Source: Laspinema palackyanum D2c (GTDB taxonomy: Bacteria > Cyanobacteriota > Cyanobacteriia > Cyanobacteriales > Laspinemataceae). From it: 64,000 nt of DNA. Location: contig NZ_JAMXFD010000018.1 of NCBI RefSeq assembly GCF_025370875.1, forward strand, positions 1 through 64,000. Reading direction: 5' to 3'. The number at the start of each line of letters is the position of its first letter. Within the stretch, counting starts at the first letter, position 1. Under the pieces are notes generated by a model. It made no database searches, was not told the DNA's origin, and saw only the letters and a program-made list of their open reading frames with translations. The translations under genes were made by a program, and so were the position numbers. Shown here piece after piece: positions 57,401-64,000 of the stretch.

Positions 57401-58174
57401 GAAGAAAAAACAGATAGTCAGCCCTGTTTAGAACCAGCGGAATTCCTGCTCCATTATCAACCGATTGTGGCATTAGATACGGGGCTCCTCTCAGGATTTG
57501 AAGCCTTAGTGCGCTGGCAACATCCGGAACGCGGGTTAGTGTATCCCGGGGAATTTATCCCGGTGGCGGAAGAAACGGGGTTGATTTTACCCTTAGGGGA
57601 ATGGGTGTTGCGGGAAGCTTGTTTGCAAATGCAACAGTGGCATGAGCAGTTTAAGACGCCAGAACCGTTGAGTATTAGTGTTAATTTATCGGGGCAGCAG
57701 TTGGGACAACCGGATTTATTAGATCGCATCGATCGCATTTTAGAAGAAACCCATCTGGACCCGAGTAGTTTAAAGTTAGAAATTACTGAAAGTGTGTTAA
57801 TGGAAAATGCAGCATTAGCCGCGAAGTTACTGGAAAAATTGAGGGCGCGCAATATTCATTTGTGCATTGATGATTTTGGCACCGGATATTCTTCCTTGTC
57901 TCATTTGGCGCAATTTCCCATTAATACCTTGAAAATTGATAAATCATTTGTGATGGGAATGGAGGGGGATAATGAAAGTTCGGAAATTGTCCGGGCGATC
58001 GCCACCCTCGCCCATAATCTCGGGATGTACGTCACCGCCGAAGGGGTGGAAAAAGAGCAACATTTAGTACAGCTTTGGTCCTTGCACTGCGATTATGGAC
58101 AGGGGTATTTTTTCTCCCGAGGGTTGGACTCGGTGGCAGCCCAAAAATTGCTAGAAAAATCCCCTCGGTGGTAA
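54401..58174 (+). CDS. Large membrane sensor: extracytoplasmic domain, GAF, PAS, GGDEF, EAL
   Basis: The frame opens at a TTG (54401); a GTG at 54428 is also possible. One transmembrane helix (about residues 25-50) and a second (about 305-330) bracket an extracytoplasmic sensor of about 250 residues. Inside the cell come a GAF domain (about 370-520), one or two PAS domains (about 530-780), a GGDEF domain with intact GGDEF (about 857-861), and an EAL domain with EALVRW (about 1033-1035) and DDFGTGYSSL. Both cyclic di-GMP synthesis and breakdown motifs look intact. The usual inhibitory RxxD is not seen (GSGD is in its place). A proline- and serine-rich insertion of about 45 residues separates the two catalytic domains. 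Confidence 0.9.
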   Translation: MLFQRWALTVANGNLSGRLRRSLVVYTALGMLCIGAIISIVSIGFLSHHLNQDRHQQVLLAAQTKSQALEQYFWQVAAIAQQISRDNTLETSNQSLGGDLTQGLQLSSPLLVDVLQQAPKIVGMTRRDRQGEVMVQLGMEIPRALGSESAADTPEKISFQPVQVGNSSYLLVTVARVNPPSPEPQGTDLFLFTVSEIERVLQEFIPTGQSLEIALARVNNGRSDRLLPFLAYTDEAGLMPLGPNMRLLGLQNENMTHQRTVRFLNTRFPGSEAVAVAPIPSSNWVVLVQLSSTHVEAGIQQMQWLVAVTVVLLLLGTGVIALLLYPLTRPILIHADQLEQQLQANMTSLERELQERKRTERLLAAHARESAVIAGLGQWALAGMEVMSLIEEAAEEVLHTLDSDCCCLWELLSDRQEFALKAGGGCCQDAIGSVTLTVNTESQEGYTLLVNQPILCLNFQEETRFTPSPFLLERGIVSGITVLVHGQTGPYGVLAAYSTERHQFDLEDLHFLQAIANVLAAAIDRQNRERALCESEERYALAVAGANDGLWDWNLITNRVYFSPRWKSLLGYQIAQGEKISEHDLVYHPEEWFSRVHADDIDALKQAIADHLAGVTPHFKSEHRILDVEGQYRWMLSRGLAVRDREGNPYRMAGSQTDISDRKATEEANIRLAAFPKYNPNPVLACDFQGEILYVNPATERVLEELRLGLATGFLPRNHRELVITSLKQGKSGWQVERFVQDRLFYWLYHPIPSLNIVHIHVMDITDRQNAQDTLRHEALHDSLTGLPNRAFFLNRLTSALTRAKIQPDYQFAVIFLDLDRFKVVNDSLGHFIGDCLLVALAKRLQNCVGSGDILARFGGDEFTILVEHIPNITAASTLAEKIQTALISPFNLKGYEVFTSASMGIAPSKPGYERPEDLLRDADIAMYRAKARGKARYEVFDSTMLENAVAQLNLENDLRRSILKNGELPLPTPTPTSEFLGKDITKPASSSVIPYASSLEEKTDSQPCLEPAEFLLHYQPIVALDTGLLSGFEALVRWQHPERGLVYPGEFIPVAEETGLILPLGEWVLREACLQMQQWHEQFKTPEPLSISVNLSGQQLGQPDLLDRIDRILEETHLDPSSLKLEITESVLMENAALAAKLLEKLRARNIHLCIDDFGTGYSSLSHLAQFPINTLKIDKSFVMGMEGDNESSEIVRAIATLAHNLGMYVTAEGVEKEQHLVQLWSLHCDYGQGYFFSRGLDSVAAQKLLEKSPRW

Positions 58175-58231
58175 CTCTCTTCCCCATTTTTCCCGGGGTT
58201 TCATATCACAAAACCTGACATTTGTCAAGGA

Positions 58232-58597
58232 TTAAAATAAATCATCAAGAGACGAGGGGAAATCGTCTCGGGGAGGGACCTGGCGATCGCCCAACTCAGA
58301 AGGGGGGCGATCGCTACTCCAGGCCCACCAAACACAACCGCAGTTCCCACACTCATAAAACTCCTGCCACTTGCGACGGTGGTTTTCGGTATAAACCGGC
58401 GATCGCCGGTTAATCCAAACCCGTTGCGCCTGCATCGAGGTCGCATGGCAAGAAGGGCAGTCGAACTCGTGAGCGTGAACTGCCTTCGTTGTCCATTCCG
58501 GTGGAATTGGCTCAAAAGCTTCCATGTCTTCAACTTCACTCATTAAAATGGCCGATAGCTGCCCTAATATTCCCTCGAAGGGCTGGTTTTGTCCCAA
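58232..58597 (-). CDS. 121-residue zinc-ribbon-like protein
   Basis: The frame from a TTG at 58597 has GGAG upstream; an ATG at 58543 (MSEVEDMEAFEPIPPEW) would give 103 residues. I prefer the longer form because its extra residues look coding. Two cysteine pairs, CPSC and CGNC, form a likely zinc site. They are separated by QRVWINRRSPVYTENHRRKWQEFYE, and WWAWSSDRPPSE follows. The role is unknown; similar proteins occur in other cyanobacteria to my knowledge. It is divergent from the DUF3318 gene, with about 120 bp between start codons. Confidence 0.7.
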   Translation of the reverse strand: MGQNQPFEGILGQLSAILMSEVEDMEAFEPIPPEWTTKAVHAHEFDCPSCHATSMQAQRVWINRRSPVYTENHRRKWQEFYECGNCGCVWWAWSSDRPPSELGDRQVPPRDDFPSSLDDLF

Positions 58598-58716
58598 CCC
58601 ACTCCAAAGGAGGAACGAATCGCACTATCGTATTCTATTGTAGGACGCTCTGGGCGTTTCTTTGCGAGTTCTCCCAAACTCTAACTATCCCTACTCTCAA
58701 CCCGAATCTGTCTATC

Positions 58717-59325
58717 ATGGATCCATCACCCGAAATTTTCCGATTATTGGACTTGATGCCTGCATCGGGTCGGATGCTGTGCAAAATTGTCAATAAACCG
58801 CAACAATCCACGGCGATCGAGAGTTCCTTTCCCCTGCCTTGGGCCAGGGAACGACCGATTTATATTAACTTTGACCTCTGGCGTAAATTATCCAGACCCC
58901 AAAGAGATTTGTTACTTCTGAGAACCGTGAGCTGGTTATTGGGGGTGAAATGGTTTAAACCGGACTTATATCAAGGGGTGGTGATTGCTGGATTGTTAGG
59001 CACTCTGGTTGAACTCGTGGAAGGAGATGCCGTAGGAGTGGTTACTGCTGGAGGGTTAACGGCCCTGGCAGGCGCTCAAATTTGGCGAAGCACCCACCGC
59101 AGCGATCGCGAAATAGAGGCGGATCAAGCGGCGATTCAAATTGCCCTGAGAAGAGGCTATAACGAACCGGAAGCGGCTAGACATTTGTTGAGTGCGATCG
59201 AAACTGTTGCCACCCTCGAAGGAAGACCCGGGTTAGATTTTATGGAACTGATTCGCATCCAAAACTTACGGGCGATCGCCGGACTTTCCACCGTCGGCAT
59301 TCCTGAAGAGGGGATTCGAGAATAG
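58717..59325 (+). CDS. DUF3318 domain-containing protein
   Basis: From the ATG at 58717 (MDPSPEIFRLLDLMPASGRM) the protein has 202 residues. The sequence fits the cyanobacterial DUF3318 family along its length, with FPLPWARERPIYINFDLWRKL, PQRDLLLLRTVSWLLG, a hydrophobic glycine-rich stretch of about 30 residues that may be membrane-embedded, and RREYN-like and LLSAIETVATLEGRP regions. The function is not known. A longer upstream frame exists but overlaps the divergent gene and is unlikely. Confidence 0.82.
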   Translation: MDPSPEIFRLLDLMPASGRMLCKIVNKPQQSTAIESSFPLPWARERPIYINFDLWRKLSRPQRDLLLLRTVSWLLGVKWFKPDLYQGVVIAGLLGTLVELVEGDAVGVVTAGGLTALAGAQIWRSTHRSDREIEADQAAIQIALRRGYNEPEAARHLLSAIETVATLEGRPGLDFMELIRIQNLRAIAGLSTVGIPEEGIRE

Positions 59326-59367
59326 GGGAAAGAACGAAGGATAAACCATCAAGGTAGCGGGCGAGGA

Positions 59368-59465
59368 ACCCGGTTTCTTGTCCGGGCAAAAGTTAGAAAC
59401 CGGGTTTCTTCACCATCTCTGTAGCAATGGGCCACAAAATTAGGCCAGAAACCCGGTTTCTTTGT
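59368..59465. repeat. Diverged copy of the AGAAACC(C/G)GGTTTCT repeat
   Basis: Two or three palindromes of the type GAAACCGGGTTTCT occur here, with the linker GGGCCACAAAATTAGGCC. They match the tandem element at 12406-12566. The copy lies between the DUF3318 gene and the glycosyltransferase gene, close to both stops. Confidence 0.8.
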
Positions 59466-59497
59466 CCCTGTAAGCGTTTACTTTGTTGAGCAATCTG

Positions 59498-60502
59498 TTA
59501 TCGGGGCCCGGGTTCGATGACTTCACGAATTCGATAAATCGGTCGTTGCTGCGATTCATGATAGGTTCGCATCAATAACTCAGCCAAGAGGCCAAAACTA
59601 AACAATTGCACCCCTGCCAAAAGCAGGACCACGGCCAAAATCAGTAAGGGGCGATCGCCAATACTTGCCCCAAATCCGAGTTTGAGAATCGTTAAATACA
59701 ATCCCAATCCAAAACCCAAGACCATAGACATAATCCCAAACCCGCCAAAAACGTGCATAGGACGGGTGAGAAATTTTTTCATAAAGAAAACGGTCAATAA
59801 ATCCATCAAGACCCGAATCGTTCGGCCTAATCCGTACTTGCTTTTACCATAGCGCCGCGCATGGTGACGGACTGGAATTTCGATAATTCTCGCCCCTTCA
59901 ATAAATGCCAAGGCGGGTAAAAACCGATGCAATTCACCGTACAGATTCATATCCGCCACAATTTCCGTGCGGTATGCTTTTAAAGAACAGCCGTAATCGT
60001 GCAATTTGACCCCGGTTACCCTGCCGATGATGGCATTGGCAATTTTAGAAGGAAGCAAGCGAGTGAGGGCAGCATCTTGACGATTTTTACGCCACCCGCT
60101 GACGAGATCATATCCCTCATTTAACTTCATTAGCAGTTCGGGAATATCGGCGGGGTCATTTTGCAAATCCCCATCCAAGGTGACGATAATCGGCGATCGC
60201 GCCGACTTAAATCCCGCCGCCATTGCCGCCGATTGCCCATAATTGCGGCGCAAAATCACCGCTACTAGGTCATTTCGCTTTTGCGCTTCTTGCTTGAGGA
60301 CTGCGGTGGAGCCATCGGTGGAGCCATCATCCACGCAGATCAGTTCATAATTAAGTTGGGCATCACTCAGGGCCTGGGCGATCGCACTGATCAGGTGCGG
60401 CAGACTCTCCACCTCGTTGTGAATCGGGACAACGACGGATACATCTAGGGGGGAAAGCGCCGGTTCGATGCGGGAAGGGTGCAAAGCGGGTGAAATTTCC
60501 AT
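59498..60502 (-). CDS. Family 2 glycosyltransferase with two C-terminal transmembrane helices
   Basis: The 334-residue protein has a GT-A domain with VSVVVPIHNEVESLP, VDDGSTDGS, VTLDGDLQNDPADIPEL (the Asp cluster that binds the nucleotide sugar and metal) and GCSLKAYR. Two membrane helices (residues about 245-270 and 285-312) follow. This layout fits polyprenyl-phosphate glycosyltransferases (DPM1/GtrB/ArnC group) that load a sugar onto undecaprenyl phosphate. The sugar is not known. It is transcribed alone. Confidence 0.88.
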   Translation of the reverse strand: MEISPALHPSRIEPALSPLDVSVVVPIHNEVESLPHLISAIAQALSDAQLNYELICVDDGSTDGSTAVLKQEAQKRNDLVAVILRRNYGQSAAMAAGFKSARSPIIVTLDGDLQNDPADIPELLMKLNEGYDLVSGWRKNRQDAALTRLLPSKIANAIIGRVTGVKLHDYGCSLKAYRTEIVADMNLYGELHRFLPALAFIEGARIIEIPVRHHARRYGKSKYGLGRTIRVLMDLLTVFFMKKFLTRPMHVFGGFGIMSMVLGFGLGLYLTILKLGFGASIGDRPLLILAVVLLLAGVQLFSFGLLAELLMRTYHESQQRPIYRIREVIEPGPR

Positions 60503-61175
60503 TTATCTGTAATAATCAAACTCAATAGTTGGATTTTCCCTTCGGGGTAAAATCGATGAGCAAGTGGAATCAATCTGGATTACAGGAATATCGAACCCCA
60601 AGGAGCAAGTATCTATTATGACGCCTTGCTGGGGTTTTTGAAAGGATCGGTAATTTTATTCTGATTTCATCATGTCATGTTTTGGGAACCTCTCCTCCCA
60701 GTTTACCCGGATCAAAATTTTACCCTCCACTGGAGTCTGGCTACTCTTCCCGAGGACGACGCTCCAGTAAAGGTTAAAAACTATTTTTTCACAACCCACT
60801 GCCCTCAAAGCAGTCAATCTAGGCAAACCCTCAATGTTTTGTCCTGGGAATAGAGCCAGTCTAAATGAATTTGACCTAGAGAAAGCAAGCTTTCTGGCTC
60901 CCACTACCCGATTATCAGTCTGGGATCCATTGCCAGAAGGATTAAGGTTCGCTCTATGATAAAACTGGCTGGATACTTTAGGAAATCTTGCGTAAAATTT
61001 TGACAGGGCAATTCTACCTTGAATGCCAATTAATCCCCTACCTAGTGACGGTTATTACAAAGTATTAATTGAATTGAAAAACTCCCCCTTCTGGGGACTG
61101 CATTTTTAAGTAATTAGGCAATACTTTTAAAGCCTGAACTTCTAATATCCATGTTTGTTAATCCACCTTAATTCC
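60503..61175. other. Divergent gene-free stretch upstream of cofH
   Basis: It separates the minus-strand glycosyltransferase from plus-strand cofH and contains no plausible gene; a minus-strand frame at 60656-60904 has no family character. The right part (61030-61130) is AT-rich and likely contains the cofH promoter. Confidence 0.4.
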
Positions 61176-62327
61176 ATGACTTTAAAAACTGTTGATGCTA
61201 TTCTATCCCGTGCTTTAGCGGGAACCGATATTTCTCCAGCAGAAGCGGCAATCTTACTCCAGGAAACCGACCCGGAACAGGTGGCGACGATTGCCCAGGT
61301 TGCGGATGAACTCCGGCAAAAACAATCGGGTAATTCGGTCACTTATGTGATTAACAGAAATATTAACTTTACCAACATTTGCGAGCAACATTGTAGTTTC
61401 TGTGCTTTTCGCCGGGATGCGGATGAAGAGGGAGCCTTTTGGCTGGATTGGGGAAAAATTCTGGAAAAAACCACCGATGCGGTGCAACGGGGAGCAACGG
61501 AAATTTGTATGCAGGGCGGTTTGCATTTGGAGGCTAAAATTGATGGAAAATCTTTGCCTTATTATTTGAAGCTAGTGAGGACAATTAAAGATGAATTTCC
61601 GGATTTACATTTGCACGCTTTTTCTCCCCAAGAAGTCCAGTTTATTGCCCGGGAAGACCAAATAAGTTATGAGGAAACGATCGCCAGGTTGCAAGAGGCG
61701 GGAGTGGGTTCCATGCCGGGAACTGCTGCGGAAGTCTTGGACGATCGCATCCGAAATATTATTTGCCCGGAAAAAATTAATACCGAAACTTGGCTAGAAA
61801 TTGTCAGTACCGCCCATCGCTTAGGATTACCTACGACTAGCACGATGTTGTGTGGACATATTGAAACACCGCAGCAACAAATCGACCATTTGGAAAAATT
61901 GAGAGCACTTCAACAAACTGCCTGCGATCGCCACTATCCCGCCCAAATTACCGAATTTATTTTACTCCCCTTTGTGGGAGAACAAGCCCCGGCACCCTTA
62001 CGCCGTCGCGTCGGTCGAGATCAACCCATTCTAGCTAATACCTTGCTCCTAACTGCGGTTTCCCGAATCTTCCTCGGCAACTGGATTTCCAATCATCAAC
62101 CGAGTTGGGTAAAACTGGGATTAGAGGGAGCAACAAAAGCCCTCAACTGGGGATGCAATGATATTGGCGGCACCTTAATGGAAGAACATATTACGACAAT
62201 GGCAGGTGCGAAAGGGGGCAGCTGTATGGAACCCGAAACCCTGCGATCGGCGATTACCTCAATTAACCGCCCATACCAACAAAGACATACCCTTTATTAC
62301 CCCATAACTGCCCCCATTTGCCCTTAA
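61176..62327 (+). CDS. cofH: FO synthase subunit 2 (radical SAM, deazaflavin synthesis)
   Basis: I use the ATG at 61176 ([17 protein letters not shown]), giving 383 residues; a TTG would add seven. The radical SAM cysteines are in [15 protein letters not shown] (about residues 66-80). Typical CofH features are [34 protein letters not shown] and [10 protein letters not shown]. With CofG, which is not in this window, the enzyme makes FO (7,8-didemethyl-8-hydroxy-5-deazariboflavin). In cyanobacteria FO serves as the light-gathering cofactor of DNA photolyase; whether F420 is made is not shown. It is transcribed alone. Confidence 0.93.
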   Translation: MTLKTVDAILSRALAGTDISPAEAAILLQETDPEQVATIAQVADELRQKQSGNSVTYVINRNINFTNICEQHCSFCAFRRDADEEGAFWLDWGKILEKTTDAVQRGATEICMQGGLHLEAKIDGKSLPYYLKLVRTIKDEFPDLHLHAFSPQEVQFIAREDQISYEETIARLQEAGVGSMPGTAAEVLDDRIRNIICPEKINTETWLEIVSTAHRLGLPTTSTMLCGHIETPQQQIDHLEKLRALQQTACDRHYPAQITEFILLPFVGEQAPAPLRRRVGRDQPILANTLLLTAVSRIFLGNWISNHQPSWVKLGLEGATKALNWGCNDIGGTLMEEHITTMAGAKGGSCMEPETLRSAITSINRPYQQRHTLYYPITAPICP

Positions 62328-62769
62328 AAAAATCTGATTGCCCGAATCAACAGAAAATCATCCGGTTTAGGCTAAATTCGATGAAACTAAGCGGAACTGA
62401 TTTTCACTCTACTTCCGTCTACTGGGCCAGTACAGCATTGGGAAAAATACCAAGTTTTTTGATAAAATCCGGAGCAATTTGCCGCTTTCTGTGGGGGGTG
62501 AAACCGAGTTTTTTGTCCCTTTTATCGAATACTGTACCCCTGTCCTACGGATTCACCCCAGGGATGTAAAATAGTCCCTGAAATTGCTACTCAAAAAACC
62601 TGGGTATTCCCTCCCTTTGATTCTTCCTACAGTTGGTTCCGGGACTCCCCACCAACGGGGGTGTGCCTGTGGGCGGATCCCTGATTTTTGAGAATTGGGG
62701 GAGGATACCCGAAAGAAAGTAACAGTTTACGTTAAATTGTCAATTGCACTCCTGACGCTCGGTAACATC
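62328..62769. other. Intergenic region with a repeat also found near rne
   Basis: A 33-bp block at 62503-62535 (core AGTTTTTTGTCC, then AATACTG) matches 28 of 33 positions with a block near 21187-21219. No gene is seen. The right part should hold the promoter of the DUF3352 gene. Confidence 0.5.
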
Positions 62770-64000
62770 ATGTCTGAGACTAACTCTGAGATCCAAGACA
62801 CTAAAGAGACCCCAAAATTCAAACTGGAGAAACAAAAAGTTTCCATCGGGATCGCCGCTGTTGCGGCGGTCCTGTTACTCGGTGGAGCAATTACGGCATT
62901 TTGGGCGATCGCCCAAAAACGGCCTTTACCTGAGATTCCAGTGGGTGCCGAACTGATCCCTGAAGATGCGTTGATGACCCTTTCCCTGACTACCGATGCG
63001 GGACAGTGGCAAAGAATGCGCGAATTGGGGACCCCGGAAAGCCAACAGTTGCTGGATAACTACCTGGTGCAGTTGCGCGATCGCTACCTCACCGCCAATG
63101 GATTCCAGTATGAACAAGACATTCAACCTTGGGTAGGGTCCGAAGTTACCCTGGGGTTTTTACCCCCCTTCCCGGTGAATGCCTCTGGAGAAGATAACGA
63201 AATCGTGCCCTCTCCCGCAGCATTTTCGGGTCGCCAGTCTCTCCTGATGGTGTTACCGATCGCCAATCCCAATCGCGCTAAGCAAATACTAGAATCCGCC
63301 CAACCTCCACAAGGCGGCAGATGGGTCCCTCGGACTTACAAAAATATAGAAATTAAGGAAACTCAAGGGGTGGCGGATGAGAATCGCTTTTCAGTCACCG
63401 TTATCGATGGGCGCTATTTAGCGATCGCCAAGGATAGCGAAACCATCAACCGCGCGATCGACACCTTCCTCGGCGAACCCTCCATCGTTGATGCACCCGG
63501 TGCGATCGCCGCATGGCAAAAAATCGAAACCTCCCGACCCTTTGGCCGTTTTTATGTGAACGTCCCCGTCGCTGCTGCCGTTGCCTCGTTAAACTCCGAT
63601 CGCGCCGTTCCCGAAGAAATTGCCCAGCAGCAACAAAACCAAGGATTCGCCACCAGTATCACCCTCCAACCCGAAGGCATTGCCTTTGATACCGTCGCAT
63701 GGCTCAAACCCGATAGCGAACGCAAATATGCTGTCGAAAATAATGGCAAAACCATGACAACGCGCCTCCCTGCGGACACCTTAATGATGATGTCGGGAGG
63801 CAATTTACAGCGCGTCTGGCAAGATTATAGCCAAGGAGTGGCAACCAATCCCCTGTCACCGATTGATCCCCAATGGTTGCAAACGGCGATCCGAAATACC
63901 ACGACCCTAGATTTAGAAAAAGACTTACTCCCCTGGATGCAGGGGGAATTTTCCCTGGCGATGCTGCCACCGCCAGAAAACAATACCTCGTTTTTTCCCG
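62770..64000 (+). CDS. DUF3352 domain-containing protein (3' end beyond the window)
   Basis: The frame opens at ATG 62770 (MSETNSEIQDTKETPKF) and runs to the window edge, giving 410 residues so far. One transmembrane helix (about residues 25-50) follows a polar start; the bulk faces outward. GAELIPEDALMTLSLTTD, PWVGSEVTLGF, VIDGRYLAIAKDSETINRAI and LPADTLMMMSGGNL fit the cyanobacterial DUF3352 family. The function is not known. The end is missing because the window stops. Confidence 0.85.
   Translation, partial: MSETNSEIQDTKETPKFKLEKQKVSIGIAAVAAVLLLGGAITAFWAIAQKRPLPEIPVGAELIPEDALMTLSLTTDAGQWQRMRELGTPESQQLLDNYLVQLRDRYLTANGFQYEQDIQPWVGSEVTLGFLPPFPVNASGEDNEIVPSPAAFSGRQSLLMVLPIANPNRAKQILESAQPPQGGRWVPRTYKNIEIKETQGVADENRFSVTVIDGRYLAIAKDSETINRAIDTFLGEPSIVDAPGAIAAWQKIETSRPFGRFYVNVPVAAAVASLNSDRAVPEEIAQQQQNQGFATSITLQPEGIAFDTVAWLKPDSERKYAVENNGKTMTTRLPADTLMMMSGGNLQRVWQDYSQGVATNPLSPIDPQWLQTAIRNTTTLDLEKDLLPWMQGEFSLAMLPPPENNTSFFP

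Noticed and set aside
60656-60904. 82-residue minus-strand frame in the cofH upstream gap
   Set aside because: The text does not look like a folded protein and no ribosome site is present.

Overview
The window comes from a cyanobacterium, most likely a filamentous one of the Oscillatoriales type (Laspinema, Oscillatoria or relatives; this is inferred from gene content, not from a database search). The evidence is the very frequent HIP1 octamer GCGATCGC, the fused pantothenate synthetase/CMP kinase, the rne-rnhB pair with a cyanobacterial RNase E tail, solanesyl diphosphate synthase next to glutamate racemase, a hetZ-patU3 pair, an ethylene-receptor-type hybrid kinase, and many families found mainly in cyanobacteria (DUF3318, DUF3352, AAA_35, Uma2). 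I saw no rRNA, tRNA or CRISPR array.

Layout. 0-10 kb: an ethylene-binding hybrid kinase with a CheY-like regulator (minus strand), then two consecutive AAA_35 ATPase genes (plus strand), the second carrying 14 WD40 repeats. A hairpin over the stop codon separates these from a convergent polysaccharide deacetylase. 10-31.5 kb is mainly housekeeping: panC/cmk, an RlpA-like protein, purM, rnhB, rne, a TIGR03960-type radical SAM protein, a STAS protein, a class I aminotransferase, an AMIN-domain amidase and murI. A NACHT NTPase with a divergent 98-residue partner (15.3-18 kb) interrupts it. 32.7-39.6 kb: sds, a conserved hypothetical gene, hetZ, patU3 and a transglutaminase-fold membrane protein that lacks two catalytic residues.

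39.6-54.4 kb is an accessory region: a decayed DDE transposase, a DUF499 ATPase without its usual methyltransferase partner, a MITE-like element, a Uma2 gene broken at an A8 run, and hsdM-hsdS without hsdR. A perfect 44-bp palindrome and long gene-free gaps also lie here. 54.4-64 kb: a large GGDEF-EAL protein, a zinc-ribbon protein, a DUF3318 protein, a family 2 glycosyltransferase, cofH (deazaflavin synthesis) and the start of a DUF3352 gene cut by the window edge.

Functional groups: cell wall (NodB deacetylase, RlpA, AMIN amidase, MurI, possibly the LL-DAP-type aminotransferase); RNA turnover (RNase E, RNase HII); signalling (ethylene-type kinase and regulator, RsbRD-like kinase, GGDEF-EAL, STAS); defence or conflict (NACHT, DUF499, HsdMS, Uma2, possibly the AAA_35 pair). 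Several dispersed repeat families fill the intergenic space. No completely new system is proven. The best candidates for a second look are the NACHT/98-aa divergent pair with its 10-bp-periodic promoter repeats, the tandem AAA_35 pair, and the solitary DUF499 ATPase.
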